Part shown: positions 1 through 8,838 of the stretch, piece by piece
Position numbering within the stretch: position 1 is the stretch's first letter
Layout: every line of letters begins with the position of its first letter
Origin: Actinomadura violacea
GTDB lineage: Bacteria; Actinomycetota; Actinomycetes; Streptosporangiales; Streptosporangiaceae
Assembly (NCBI RefSeq): GCF_017573465.1
Contig: NZ_JAGEPF010000010.1
Coordinates: 264,928-328,927 of the forward strand
Length of the DNA: 64,000 bases
Reading direction: 5' to 3'
Position numbers and translations under genes: made by a program
Notes under the pieces: generated by a model
The model's database searches: none
What the model was told of the DNA's origin: nothing
The model's input: the letters and a program-made list of their open reading frames with translations, nothing else

Positions 1-420
1 CCCCAGCGGCGCGCCCAGCAACGTGTGCGCGAGCAGGGCGTTCTGGTGCCCCGCGACCGTCGCCGACCGGAACAGCCGGTACATCACCATGAAGAACGGC
101 ACCTGCGCGAACATCGGCAGGCATCCGGACAGCGGCGTCGCGCCCTCCGCCTCGTAGAGCGCCGCGGTCTCGCGCTGGAGCCGCTGCGGGTTCTTCTTGT
201 GCCTGCTCTGCAGGGCCTGGACCTTCGGTAGCAGGCGCGCCCGCGTCCGCTCGCCCTTGGCGGCCGACACCGCCAGCGGCAGCATCGCCAGCCGGACGAG
301 GAGCGTGAACACGATGATCGCGGCGGTGGCCGACGCCGGGCCGGCGACCGGGCCGATGCCGTCCGTCAGCGCCCTGACCAGGGCGTACGCAAGCGAAACG
401 GGAACGTCGAACAGGGACAT
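1..420 (-). CDS. YidC/Oxa1-family membrane insertase, partial (N-terminal part)
   Basis: Reading leftward from an ATG at 420 gives an open frame that runs off the window edge. The protein begins MSLFDVPVSLAYALV, has a first hydrophobic segment (about residues 33-52), then a basic cytoplasmic loop with KVQALQSRHKKNPQR, then the conserved stretch CLPMFAQVPFFMVMYRLF. These are typical of YidC/Oxa1 insertases, which place proteins into the cytoplasmic membrane. It lacks the lipoprotein-type N-terminus of the main YidC and resembles the shorter actinobacterial paralogue. A GGAAGG ribosome site lies just before the start. It follows the DUF6412 gene by 45 bp and is probably cotranscribed with it. 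Only the first ~140 codons are visible. Confidence 0.88.
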   Translation of the reverse strand, partial: MSLFDVPVSLAYALVRALTDGIGPVAGPASATAAIIVFTLLVRLAMLPLAVSAAKGERTRARLLPKVQALQSRHKKNPQRLQRETAALYEAEGATPLSGCLPMFAQVPFFMVMYRLFRSATVAGHQNALLAHTLLGAPLG

Positions 421-465
421 GAGAGCCTTCCGGTAGGAGGGAGATCGATGGCGTGCCGGCCGCGC

Positions 466-780
466 TCAGGCGGCCGCGATCTCCGCTCCCGGTGCCCGCG
501 GACGGGGTCGTCCCGCCGCGTCCGGATCGCGCTGCGGCAGGAAGGCGGTCCGCAGCGTCCGCTCCCGCAGGGTCGTCCGCACCCGCGCCAGCGCGGCCCG
601 ATGGCCGCGCCGCGCCGTGCCCAGCCGCACCGCGGCGAGGACGACGAGTCCCGCGACGGTGACCGTCGCCAGCGCCAGCAGCACCGGCTGCCCCGGCACG
701 GTCCCGGTCCACTCGGTCCCGGCCCACTCGGCCGCGGCGAGCACGCGCAGCAGCGCGGCGACCACCAGCGACCAGAACAT
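466..780 (-). CDS. DUF6412-type small membrane protein
   Basis: A 104-residue protein starting MFWSLVVAALLRVLAAAEW, with two hydrophobic helices (about residues 1-17 and 28-48) and an Arg-rich cytoplasmic tail. The start at 780 is preferred over an upstream in-frame ATG at 822 because GAAGG lies 8 bases upstream of it. Small two-helix proteins of this kind (DUF6412) commonly sit next to the YidC-like gene in actinomycetes, as here. Its role is unknown; the neighbour suggests a membrane-insertion accessory. The family assignment is from memory of the pattern and is moderately sure. Confidence 0.7.
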   Translation of the reverse strand: MFWSLVVAALLRVLAAAEWAGTEWTGTVPGQPVLLALATVTVAGLVVLAAVRLGTARRGHRAALARVRTTLRERTLRTAFLPQRDPDAAGRPRPRAPGAEIAAA

Positions 781-987
781 GAACGGACCTTCCCGACGAT
801 GCGGACGTCCGTAGTGTCCCATTCCTCCGGCCGCCGCGCCAACGGACGGGCGGGTCCCGGCCCCGAAACGGGTAGGGTCGCGCGCGGAGCCGGACGCGAG
901 GGCGTTTCACGCGCGGCCCGCCGCCCCCGGTCCCGGTATTGTCATCTGGCTTCTCGGCGGGACCGCCGGAAGGCTCCCGAGCGCGAG

Positions 988-1467
988 GTGGACCCGTTGG
1001 GCAAGGTCGATGTGCTGATCAAGCGGCTCGATCCCGAGCTGCCCCTGCCGCAGTACGCGCACGCGGGCGACGCCGGCGCCGACCTCGTCGCCGCCGAGGA
1101 CGTCGAGCTGGCGCCCGGGGAGCGCGCCGTCGTCCCCACCGGCATGGCGATCGCGCTGCCCGACGGCTACGCCGCTTTCATTCACCCCAGGTCCGGTTTG
1201 GGCGCTAGGTTGGGGGTGACCATAGTCAACGCACCCGGTACGGTCGACGCCGGCTATCGGGGTGAGATCAGGGTGACCCTGCTGAACACCGACCGCCGCG
1301 CCACCGTGCGGCTGCGGCGCGGCGACCGCATCGCGCAGATGGTCGTGCAGCGGGTGGAGCAGGCTGTGTTCCACGAGGTCGCCGAGCTTCCCGGATCGGC
1401 CCGCGGAACCGGCGGGTTCGGCTCCACCGGCGGGTTCGACGGGCCGGGGGCTCCCGGGCATGGGTGA
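988..1467 (+). CDS. dut: dUTP diphosphatase
   Basis: Hydrolyses dUTP to dUMP and pyrophosphate, keeping uracil out of DNA and feeding dTMP synthesis. All five dUTPase motifs are present in order: AGDAGADL (about 26-33), PRSGLG (67-72), the GTVDAGYRGEI substrate loop, RGDRIAQMV and the C-terminal GTGGFGSTGGF flap. Length (about 159 residues) fits the homotrimeric family. The GTG at 988 is used; a TTG at 997 with GAGG eight bases upstream is a good alternative that removes three residues. A TATTGT box at 937-942 is a plausible -10. DUF3710 follows 37 bp downstream, as in mycobacteria. Confidence 0.95.
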   Translation: MDPLGKVDVLIKRLDPELPLPQYAHAGDAGADLVAAEDVELAPGERAVVPTGMAIALPDGYAAFIHPRSGLGARLGVTIVNAPGTVDAGYRGEIRVTLLNTDRRATVRLRRGDRIAQMVVQRVEQAVFHEVAELPGSARGTGGFGSTGGFDGPGAPGHG

Positions 1468-1504
1468 CACTGGTAACGAGCACAGTCGAGAAGGAGCGTG
1501 AGTC

Positions 1505-2332
1505 GTGGCTTTTGGACGTCGCCGGCAGGCCGACGAGCCCGAGAAGGGTCCCGAGGCGACCGAGGAACCGGCGGAGGCCGTTGACGAGGACGCCGAGGAG
1601 GCCCCCGCCCAGGCGGACGGCGCCGAGGGCGGCCCCTGGGACTCCGAGGACTCCTTCCCCGAGATGCAGCGGCTGGACTTCGGCTCGATGCAGGTCCCGA
1701 TCGCGCCGGGGCTCGGCTTCCAGGTGAACTTCGAGGCGACCCAGGTGGACGAGGAGGGCAACCCCCTCGACGGCCGGCCCGTCGCGGTGCTCGTCCAGTA
1801 CGAGGAGAGCGCCATGCAGCTGCAGGTGTTCGCCGCGCCCAAGCGCAGCGGCATCTGGGAGGACGTGCGCCGCGAGACCGCCAAGGACATCCAGGAGGAG
1901 GCGCAGGGCCAGACCCAGGAGGGCGAGGGGCCGTTCGGTCCCGAGCTGCTGGCGATGATCCCCGCCGCGCTGACCGAGGAGGTCCTCGCGGAGATGCCCG
2001 CCGAGGTCCGCGAGCAGATCCCGGACGAGTTCGTCGAGCAGGGCTGGGCGCCGCAGATCATCCGCTTCCTCGGCGTCGACGGCCCCCGCTGGTTCCTGCA
2101 GGCCGTGGTGCAGGGCGCCGCGATCGAGGACGAGGAGCAGTGGCAGGTCCTCGAGGACGTGCTGCGCGGCGTCGTGGTCGTGCGCGGCGACGCGCCGATG
2201 CCGCCCCGCGACCTGCTCGAGCTGCAGATCCCCAAGGAGTTCAGCGAGGCCGGGGAGGACGGCGAGGAGCAGGGCGGCGAGGAGACCTTCAACCCGTTCG
2301 ACCGCGGCCCCGAGATCACCGAGGTCCGCTGA
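1505..2332 (+). CDS. DUF3710 domain-containing protein
   Basis: A 275-residue soluble, acidic protein without membrane segments. It has a low-complexity acidic N-terminus (first ~50 residues, rich in E, A, P) and a conserved core beginning LDFGSMQVPIAPGLGFQVN. This matches the actinobacterial DUF3710 family (Rv2696c type) of unknown function, nearly always next to dut. The GTG start has AAGGAG seven to eight bases upstream. It is probably the last gene of the dut transcript, since a strong hairpin follows. Confidence 0.9.
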   Translation: MAFGRRRQADEPEKGPEATEEPAEAVDEDAEEAPAQADGAEGGPWDSEDSFPEMQRLDFGSMQVPIAPGLGFQVNFEATQVDEEGNPLDGRPVAVLVQYEESAMQLQVFAAPKRSGIWEDVRRETAKDIQEEAQGQTQEGEGPFGPELLAMIPAALTEEVLAEMPAEVREQIPDEFVEQGWAPQIIRFLGVDGPRWFLQAVVQGAAIEDEEQWQVLEDVLRGVVVVRGDAPMPPRDLLELQIPKEFSEAGEDGEEQGGEETFNPFDRGPEITEVR

Positions 2333-2372
2333 CCGGACCCCGGGCCCGCCCGGAGCCGACCGGACCTGCAGG

Positions 2373-2421
2373 CCCGCCGGGCCGTGCGCCGCTTTTCGGA
2401 CGCACGGCCCGGCGGGTTTCT
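2373..2421 (+). terminator. Rho-independent-type terminator after DUF3710
   Basis: A perfect 16-bp inverted repeat, CCCGCCGGGCCGTGCG at 2373-2388 and its complement at 2401-2416, with a 12-base loop and followed by TTTCT. It lies 40 bp after the DUF3710 stop and before the bL37-like gene, so it should end the dut transcript. Confidence 0.85.
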
Positions 2422-2480
2422 GCGTTCGCGCCGGTGCCCGGACCCTTGCGCGCGGCGCCCGCCGGGTGGTCAATCGGGGC

Positions 2481-2561
2481 ATGTCGAAGCGAACGCGGAA
2501 GCGCCGGGCCCGCAAGCGCGGGAAGCACAACAAGGGCAAGCGGCCCAACGCCCGGCACTGA
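2481..2561 (+). CDS. bL37-like tiny basic ribosomal protein (26 aa)
   Basis: ATG at 2481 to TGA at 2561 encodes MSKRTRKRRARKRG followed by KHNKGKRPNARH. The size, the Lys/Arg richness and the C-terminal HNKGKRPN signature resemble bL37, the roughly 24-residue protein found in the mycobacterial large ribosomal subunit, ending NHGKRPN. The gene is free-standing between the terminator of the dut operon and a convergent PIG-L gene. The ribosome site is weak (GGGG just upstream). Identification rests on recalled family pattern; a chance basic peptide cannot be excluded, but the C-terminal match is specific. Confidence 0.72.
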   Translation: MSKRTRKRRARKRGKHNKGKRPNARH

Positions 2562-2590
2562 GGCGGCCGTTCAGGCCCCGGCCGTCCCGG

Positions 2591-3292
2591 TCACGCCCCG
2601 ATCATCTCGAAGGGCATGGCGTGCTCGACGCCGACGGCCCGGCCGGTCGGCTCGACGATCCCGGTGAGGAACGCGGCGGCGTCGAAGTCCGCGCCGAGGT
2701 TGCCGAAGTACACCTCGTGCGCCAGCAGCGAGCCGACGCCGTCCTGCAGGTGGCCGGTCACGTCCACGTAGTGCGCGGCCTGCGGCGACCCGCCGAACAG
2801 CGCGAACCGCACGCCCTGCCACGGCTCCAGCCCGAGGTCGCGGAACACCCAGCGGTTCGCCGCGTCCCTGATCGCGTCGGCGACCGCGAGGCCCAGCACC
2901 CGGTGGTCGGCCATGTTGAACCCGCCGCCGGGGAAGGTCTCCCGGAAGTTCACCGACAGCACCACCTCCGGCCGGTGCCGCCGGATCGCCGCCGCGAGGA
3001 GCCGCCGCAGCGGCAGCCCGTACTCCAGCACGCCGTCCTGCAGATCGAGGAACTCGACGTCCTTCACGCCGACCCGGCGGGCCGCCTCGATCTGCTCCAG
3101 GGTGCGGACGCGGCGCACCTCGTCGGGGTCCATGCCGTCGATCCCCGCCTCGCCGCGGGTCGCGAGCACCTGCGTCACGCTCTTGCCCTGGGACGTCCAC
3201 TTCGCGACCGCGGTCGAGCCGCCGTACTCCAGGTCGTCGGGATGGGCGACGATCGCGAGCGCCCTGTCCCAGTCCTCCGGTACCGGTTCCAT
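2591..3292 (-). CDS. PIG-L/LmbE-family zinc deacetylase
   Basis: A 233-residue PIG-L family protein, the fold of MshB/Mca and N-acetylglucosaminyl-PI deacetylases, which remove acyl groups from sugar or pseudosugar amines. It has the AHPDDLEYGG zinc motif at residues 16-25 (H17, D20 as ligands, D19 catalytic) and MADHR with the third ligand H130. There is no signal peptide, so it should act in the cytosol. Substrate is unknown; it is probably not MshB itself. It is divergent from the HEAT-repeat gene with 53 bp between start codons, and CAGGAT lies six bases before its ATG, suggesting leaderless expression. Confidence 0.88.
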   Translation of the reverse strand: MEPVPEDWDRALAIVAHPDDLEYGGSTAVAKWTSQGKSVTQVLATRGEAGIDGMDPDEVRRVRTLEQIEAARRVGVKDVEFLDLQDGVLEYGLPLRRLLAAAIRRHRPEVVLSVNFRETFPGGGFNMADHRVLGLAVADAIRDAANRWVFRDLGLEPWQGVRFALFGGSPQAAHYVDVTGHLQDGVGSLLAHEVYFGNLGADFDAAAFLTGIVEPTGRAVGVEHAMPFEMIGA

Positions 3293-3345
3293 GCGTCCAT
3301 CCTGGCGGACCGGCGGCCGGCGCCGAAGCTCCTAAGATCGCGGCC

Positions 3346-6300
3346 ATGACATCGGTGCCGGAATCCGTCCGCCTCGCGGGCCTCCTCGACGCCGGACTCC
3401 CGCCCGGCGCCCCCGCCGCACCGCCCGCGCTGGACGGGCCGGCGGAGGCGGCGCTCGCACTGGCCCGCCTCCACCTGCACGGACACGCCCGGTCCTGGCC
3501 GGACTGGCGGTCCGCCGGACTGCCCGCCGCCGTCCGCACCGCGTGGCTGGCCGCCGAGATCGCCGCGGGACGCGCGAACGTCGGCGACGGACCGGCGGGC
3601 GAACCGGCGGGTGAGCCGCTCTACCAGGCGGTGCGCGCCGTCCGCGCGGCCGACGCGGACGACCCCGAGTCGCTGGTGCGCGACCTCGCGAGGCGGCCGG
3701 ACGCGGTCCTGCGCGGCGAGGCCGTCCGGATCGCCCGGGAGGCCCTGCATACGGCCCTGCTGCCGCCCCGCACCGTCCGGGAGGTCATCGCGGGGCTCGC
3801 CGCCGGCGTCCCCGAGGCGCTGCGCGAGCTGGCCGAGCCGTGGGCGGTGCTCGACCCGCTGCCGCACGAGCGGGTGCGCCGCCTCCTCGGCGCCGGACCG
3901 GACGCCGCCGCGATCGAGGTCGCGGCCCGGCACGGGCACCGCGACCTGCTCCGCGACGTGGCCGCCGACCCGTCGAAGGCCCCGGCGTCGCGGCGGCGGG
4001 CGCTCGAACTGCTCGGCGACCTCGCCGGCCGCGACGACGTCGGCGACCTGCTCGCCGTCGCCGCCCAGGACCCGCCGCTGCTCGCCGCGCCGGCCGCCGC
4101 GTGCCTGCGCGGCCTGCACCGGCGCGGCCACTTCCCCGCCGCCCGCCACGTCCCCGCGATCATCGAGCTCGCCCTCGCCGATCAGGACGTTCCCGCCGGG
4201 GAGATCGCGGCGGTGCTGTTCTCCCTCCGGCACGAGGCGCTGCGGGAACTCGCCGAGCCGGGCCCCGGCGGGGCGGACGGCGGTTCGTGGCCCCGCCGGC
4301 TCGACCTGCTCGTCGCGCTCGACGCGCAGGGCGCCCCCGGGCTCGACGTCTCCGGTGCCGTCGCCCGCCTCGCCCGCGACGCCGCCGACCCGCGGCCGTT
4401 CCTGCGCGCGCTCCGCGACCTGCGCGACCCGGCGGCGGAGGAGACCGTCCTCGCGCTGCTGCCGGACGCGCCCCGCGAGGCCCTCGACGCGCTCGAAGCC
4501 GTCGGCAGCCCGCGCACCGCTGACGCCCTCTGGACCGGCCTCGGCCTCGACGGCGGCGACGCCGCCCCGCACCTGACGCCGTTCCGGCGCCGCGCGCTGG
4601 AGATCCTCTGGCACCTCGACCGCGCGCCCGGCCGGCGCCGGACGCTGCTCGACCGGCTCGACCCCCTCGACCTGCCGCGCCGCATCGCCGACGACCTCGG
4701 CGGCCCCGACCCACGCGAACTGGCGGTCCTGCGGGCCGCCCACGACCCCGCCGACCCGGCCGCGGCGCTCGCCCGGCTCGCCCGCAACGGCGACGCCACC
4801 AGCCTGCCCGCCGTCGCCGACCTGCTGCTGCGCGTCGTGTCCGGCCTGGCCGCGGCGTGGACGCCCGGTGGGCCGGGCCCCGACCCGGCCGTGCCCGGCG
4901 ACGTCCTGGACGCGGTCCGCGACCTCGGCGGACGGCTGCACCGGCGTGGCGCCGTCCGGCCCCGCTGCCTGCTGGACGCCGCGGACCCGTCGGCCGCCGG
5001 GGACGCCCTGCTCGCGAGCACGGTCCTGGACCTGCTCGACCGGCCCGGGCTCGTCCCCGCCGAGCAGGCGGTCCTGCTCGGCGTGCTGCGCGACGCCCCG
5101 TACCGGCGGACCAGGGCGCGCGTCCACCCGTGGCTGAGGCACCGCGACGAGCACGTCCGCGGCCGTGCCGCCGCGCTCTTCACCACCGACGCCGAGGGCG
5201 CCCGGGTGCTGTCGGCGAGCCTGATCCCGCTGACCGCGGCGGACCACGCGCCGACCGTCCGGCAGGCGCTGCGCGCCCTGGCCGAGGCGCGCGCGGCCTG
5301 GGCGGCTCCGGCGGTCGCCGCCTGCCTCGACCATCCGGAGATGAGCGTCAAGAAGACCGCCGCGGCGGCCCTCGCGGCGGCGGGCGCGCCGGCGGCCGTC
5401 CCGAAGATGCTGTTCTGGCTGGGGCGCCACGACAACCCCGGCCTGCGCGAGGATCTCGTCAAAGCGCTCCGCGCGGTTCTCGGCGACGCGTCGGCCGCCG
5501 TCGTCCTCGCGGAAGCGGAGCAGGCCGCCGACGATCGCACCCGCGTACTGCTCCGCGCCGCGCTGCCCGCGCTCGCTCCGTCGCGGTGCGGCGCGGCTCT
5601 CGGCCGACTGCCCGAGAGCGTCGGCGCTTCGGAGGTAGAGCGCGCTGCCGCTGATGTCCGGAGCCTCGCGGAGCACGGCTGGGACATCGAGACCGCCCGC
5701 CGCGTCCTTGATGCGCGGGCGCACGGCACGGGGGCCCCCGCTTCGCTGCGTCCACTGCTGCCCCGCTGGCTCGACCTCGCCGCATCGGACCCGCGCGCGC
5801 TGCACCTCGCCGCGGACCTCTGCAGCCCGCCGTGGACGCCGCTGGAGCTGGAGATCTTCGCAGGGTCCGCCGCGCTCCTCGTCGAGGCCCTGGTCTCAGA
5901 TGGCGACGGCGGCGCGCGACGGCGACGGCTCCTGGAACTGGTGAAGGAGGCGGCGCCTCGGCTCGGGGCGGGGGAGAGGTTCCAGCTCACCGAGCGGGTG
6001 CGGGCACTGCCGCCGAGCACGGTGTCGATCACCGTGCTGGGGCTGTGCGGTGCGGTCGTGACGCGCGACGACCTCGAACGCGCGCTGGCCGCCGCACGGG
6101 ATGTCCCCGATCGGGCGGTGGACGAAGAGGCCGTCCTGCGCGAGGCGTTCGCGCAGGACAGGCTGGAGCACGCGACCGCCGCGCACGAGGCGATCAGGGA
6201 GGCGGTCCGCGAGCCGGGCGAGCTGCGGCGCCTCCGCGCCGGACTGCGAGGCCCGTCACGGGACGTCCTGGACGCGCTGATCAGCGCCTTCCCGGACGCC

Positions 6301-7554
6301 CCCGCCGATGCGCGCCCCCTCCTGCTCGACTGGATGGAGGCGGTGCAGCCGCTCGGCGCCCCGCCCTGGACGCTCGCGGAGGACCGGGAGGAGCCCGAGG
6401 CGAGGACGCCGCGGGCCGGCGACCTCGACCAGCCGCCGTCCGTGGCGCAGCGGCGCCGCCTGATGGCGATGCTGGACGCCGGTCCGGCCGCCCGGCGTGC
6501 TGCGGCGGCCCGCGCGCTGCTCGCCCGGCCCGAGCCGGCGGGCAGGGCCGCCGTCCTCCGCGCCTACCTGGAAGGACGCGCCGGGCTGACGGCCACCCGG
6601 GAACTGGCGCACGTCCTCCTGGAGGCGCCGGAGCCCGCCGAGACGTTCGAAGCGGCCGGTGATGAGCGGTTCGTCCGGCTGGCCGGTCATCTCTACGGCG
6701 CGGAAATCGACCGGTTCGTCCCCGTGCTGGTGGCGCGCTGGGAGCGGGGCGACGGCGAGGCCCGCCGCGTCCTGCGGCAGGCGTCCGGGGACACGGTCGC
6801 CGGCGTGATCGCCGAGCGGCTGGCGGACGGCGCGTGGGGCCTGCTCGACCTGATCGCCGGCCGGAAGGTCGTCCGCACGGCGGCCCTCGACCGGGCGCTC
6901 CGGCGCCTGCGCGACGAGGGGCGAGACGACCTGGCGGCCCGGCTCGTCCTGGTCGACGCCCCGCTGCGCGCGCCCGGCGCCGCCGGCCGCGACGCGGCGG
7001 CCCTGGCGGCGATGCGCGAGCACAAGCCGCCCGCGGTGGGCGGGCCGTCGCGCGCGGTGCTGTTCCGGCAGGCGCGGGACGGCGGCGCGAAGGAGGCGCG
7101 CCGCGCGCTCGCGCTCCTCGCCGACCGCCGCGAGGAGGGCCTGGACGAGCTGCTCGCCGAGCTGATCGGGCACCGCGAGACGAAGGTGCGGCTGCACGCG
7201 CACCGGGTGTCGCGGCGGGTGCTGGGGCGCGCGGCGTACCTGGACCAGACCGTGCGGCTGCTCGGCGACCCCGAGCCCGACGTCGTCCGCTCGGCGGTCA
7301 GGACGCTGAGCCACGCCGCCTGGGCGCCCGCGATCCCGGGGCTGGTGGGCCTGCTCGCCCATCCGCGGGCGCAGGTCAGGCAGGCCGCGGCGGACGGGCT
7401 CGTCCGGTTCGGCGCGGCGGCGGTCCCGGCGCTGCGGCACGCGGCCGGGCGGGCCCGGCCCGACCACCGGTCCCGGTACACCGCCCCGTTGGCCAGGATC
7501 AACGGCTCCGGGCATGATGGACAAGAGGCGGCAAAGGAGGACGATCAGGCTTGA
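3346..7554 (+). CDS. Very large HEAT-repeat protein (1402 aa)
   Basis: A 1402-residue, Ala/Leu/Arg/Asp-rich protein composed almost wholly of amphipathic helical repeats, with no signal peptide or membrane segment. Clear HEAT/PBS-lyase-like units are seen at the C-terminus, for example the pattern LGDPEPDVVRSAVRTL followed by LLAHPRAQVRQAAADGL. HEAT solenoids act as protein- or nucleic-acid-binding scaffolds; no catalytic motif is visible and no function can be assigned. The start is supported by TAAGAT at 3333-3338 seven bases before the ATG, a leaderless arrangement. The stop codon overlaps the TTG start of sdpI, so the two are coupled. The long antisense frames across it are GC-driven shadows. 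Confidence 0.88.
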   Translation: MTSVPESVRLAGLLDAGLPPGAPAAPPALDGPAEAALALARLHLHGHARSWPDWRSAGLPAAVRTAWLAAEIAAGRANVGDGPAGEPAGEPLYQAVRAVRAADADDPESLVRDLARRPDAVLRGEAVRIAREALHTALLPPRTVREVIAGLAAGVPEALRELAEPWAVLDPLPHERVRRLLGAGPDAAAIEVAARHGHRDLLRDVAADPSKAPASRRRALELLGDLAGRDDVGDLLAVAAQDPPLLAAPAAACLRGLHRRGHFPAARHVPAIIELALADQDVPAGEIAAVLFSLRHEALRELAEPGPGGADGGSWPRRLDLLVALDAQGAPGLDVSGAVARLARDAADPRPFLRALRDLRDPAAEETVLALLPDAPREALDALEAVGSPRTADALWTGLGLDGGDAAPHLTPFRRRALEILWHLDRAPGRRRTLLDRLDPLDLPRRIADDLGGPDPRELAVLRAAHDPADPAAALARLARNGDATSLPAVADLLLRVVSGLAAAWTPGGPGPDPAVPGDVLDAVRDLGGRLHRRGAVRPRCLLDAADPSAAGDALLASTVLDLLDRPGLVPAEQAVLLGVLRDAPYRRTRARVHPWLRHRDEHVRGRAAALFTTDAEGARVLSASLIPLTAADHAPTVRQALRALAEARAAWAAPAVAACLDHPEMSVKKTAAAALAAAGAPAAVPKMLFWLGRHDNPGLREDLVKALRAVLGDASAAVVLAEAEQAADDRTRVLLRAALPALAPSRCGAALGRLPESVGASEVERAAADVRSLAEHGWDIETARRVLDARAHGTGAPASLRPLLPRWLDLAASDPRALHLAADLCSPPWTPLELEIFAGSAALLVEALVSDGDGGARRRRLLELVKEAAPRLGAGERFQLTERVRALPPSTVSITVLGLCGAVVTRDDLERALAAARDVPDRAVDEEAVLREAFAQDRLEHATAAHEAIREAVREPGELRRLRAGLRGPSRDVLDALISAFPDAPADARPLLLDWMEAVQPLGAPPWTLAEDREEPEARTPRAGDLDQPPSVAQRRRLMAMLDAGPAARRAAAARALLARPEPAGRAAVLRAYLEGRAGLTATRELAHVLLEAPEPAETFEAAGDERFVRLAGHLYGAEIDRFVPVLVARWERGDGEARRVLRQASGDTVAGVIAERLADGAWGLLDLIAGRKVVRTAALDRALRRLRDEGRDDLAARLVLVDAPLRAPGAAGRDAAALAAMREHKPPAVGGPSRAVLFRQARDGGAKEARRALALLADRREEGLDELLAELIGHRETKVRLHAHRVSRRVLGRAAYLDQTVRLLGDPEPDVVRSAVRTLSHAAWAPAIPGLVGLLAHPRAQVRQAAADGLVRFGAAAVPALRHAAGRARPDHRSRYTAPLARINGSGHDGQEAAKEDDQA

Positions 7555-7886
7555 ACATCTTCATGGGCGTCATGCTGATCGCCGCGGGGACGCTCATCGT
7601 GGTGGTCGGCAGGCGGACCGCCGACGGCCGCATCCCGCGCAACCAGTTCGCCGGGATCCGCACCAAGCGGAGCATGGCCGACGACGCGTCGTGGCTGACC
7701 GTGCACCGGGCCGCCCGCCCCTGGATGACCGCCTCCGGCGCCGTGCTGGCGCTCGCGGGGGCGGTCGCCCTCGCCGTCCCCTCCGAGCTCGCGGGATCGC
7801 TGTCGGCGGGGATCGGCGCGATCATCACCGCGCTCCTGGCGCTGCGCGGCACCGCCGCCGGGCACGCCGCGCTGCGCAGCCGGTAG
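7551..7886 (+). CDS. SdpI/YhfL-family small membrane protein
   Basis: A 111-residue protein with hydrophobic segments at about 1-18, 62-80 and 84-102 and the cytoplasmic motif GRRIPRNQFAGIRT-like sequence (here TADGRIPRNQFAGIRTKRS), diagnostic of SdpI-family proteins. B. subtilis SdpI gives immunity to a membrane toxin and signals to its regulator; most actinobacterial members are uncharacterised. The TTG start overlaps the TGA of the HEAT-repeat gene, and AGGAGG at 7535-7540 lies ten bases upstream of it, which rules out the ATG at 7563 as the main start. Confidence 0.85.
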   Translation: MNIFMGVMLIAAGTLIVVVGRRTADGRIPRNQFAGIRTKRSMADDASWLTVHRAARPWMTASGAVLALAGAVALAVPSELAGSLSAGIGAIITALLALRGTAAGHAALRSR

Positions 7887-8027
7887 CGCCGGAGGGAGCG
7901 CCGGCCGAAGGTGGGGTTTTGCCTACCCCGATCGGCGTGCTGGGCCCATCCTCCGCGGCCTGCGCCGTCCGTAGCTTCGTCTCCGAAGGCGCTCCACGAA
8001 GGGGCGCAGGGCGGAGAGGTGAAGGCG

Positions 8028-8837
8028 ATGTTCGGACACAAGGCGCGGCCTGGCGGGGCGGCCCCGTCCAGCGAGGCGCTCCGGCTCGAGGACGTCCGCA
8101 AGGTCTACGGCGCGGAGGACAACCGCGTCGTCGCGCTCGACGGAGTCTCGCTGTCGCTTCCGGCCGGGTCGTTCACCGCGGTGATGGGCCCGTCCGGCTC
8201 GGGCAAGAGCACGCTGCTGCAGTGCGCGGCCGGCCTCGACAAGCCGACCGGCGGCCGGGTCCTGGTGGACGGCGCCGAGCTGTCCGGCGACGGTGAGGCG
8301 GCGCTGACGAAGTTCCGCCGGGAGCGGATCGGGTTCGTGTTCCAGCAGTTCAACCTGCTGCCGACGCTCACCGTCCTGCAGAACGTGACGCTGCCGCTGA
8401 AGCTCGCGGGCCGCCGCGTCGACAAGGACCGGGCGCGGGAGATCCTCGGCCGGGTGGGGCTCGGCGACCGGCTCGGGCACCTGCCGGCGGAGCTGTCGGG
8501 CGGGCAGCAGCAGCGGGTCGCGATCGCGCGGGCGCTGGTCACCGAGCCGCGGATCCTGTTCGGCGACGAGCCGACCGGCGCGCTCGACAGCCGCAGCGCC
8601 CGCGACGTCCTCGGGCTGCTGCAGGAGGCCGTCCGGGTGTACGGGCGGACGATGGTGATGGTCACCCACGACCCGGTCGCCGCCGCGCACGCCGACGCCG
8701 TCCTGTACCTGGCGGACGGCCGGATCGTCGGCCACCAGAGCGCGCCGACGGCGGAGGCCGTCGCCGAGCGGATGACGCGCCTGGCCGACGAGGTCGAGCG
8801 GCAGCGGACGTCCGGCCGCGCCCAGGCGGGGGTGTGA
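8028..8837 (+). CDS. ABC transporter ATP-binding protein (MacB/LolD type)
   Basis: A 269-residue ATPase with Walker A GPSGSGKST, Q-loop FVFQQFN, signature LSGGQQQRVAIARAL, Walker B ILFGDEPTGALD and switch THD. The DEPTGALD and the family pattern match the MacB/LolD/FtsE-like group that energises FtsX-type permeases, typically for antibiotic resistance, lipid or peptide handling rather than classical import. ATG 8028 is chosen because GGAGAGG sits eight to nine bases upstream; longer frames lack a ribosome site. The permease starts one base after its stop. Confidence 0.95.
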   Translation: MFGHKARPGGAAPSSEALRLEDVRKVYGAEDNRVVALDGVSLSLPAGSFTAVMGPSGSGKSTLLQCAAGLDKPTGGRVLVDGAELSGDGEAALTKFRRERIGFVFQQFNLLPTLTVLQNVTLPLKLAGRRVDKDRAREILGRVGLGDRLGHLPAELSGGQQQRVAIARALVTEPRILFGDEPTGALDSRSARDVLGLLQEAVRVYGRTMVMVTHDPVAAAHADAVLYLADGRIVGHQSAPTAEAVAERMTRLADEVERQRTSGRAQAGV

Positions 8838-8838
8838 G

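Noticed and set aside
3175..5805. An 876-codon open frame on the minus strand across the HEAT-repeat gene
   Set aside because: High third-position GC keeps the antisense frame open. It has no domain pattern and covers a plus-strand gene with a clear start, promoter and repeat structure.
7911..8027. Upstream extension of the ABC ATPase
   Set aside because: The added residues have no family match and no ribosome site, whereas ATG 8028 has one at correct spacing.
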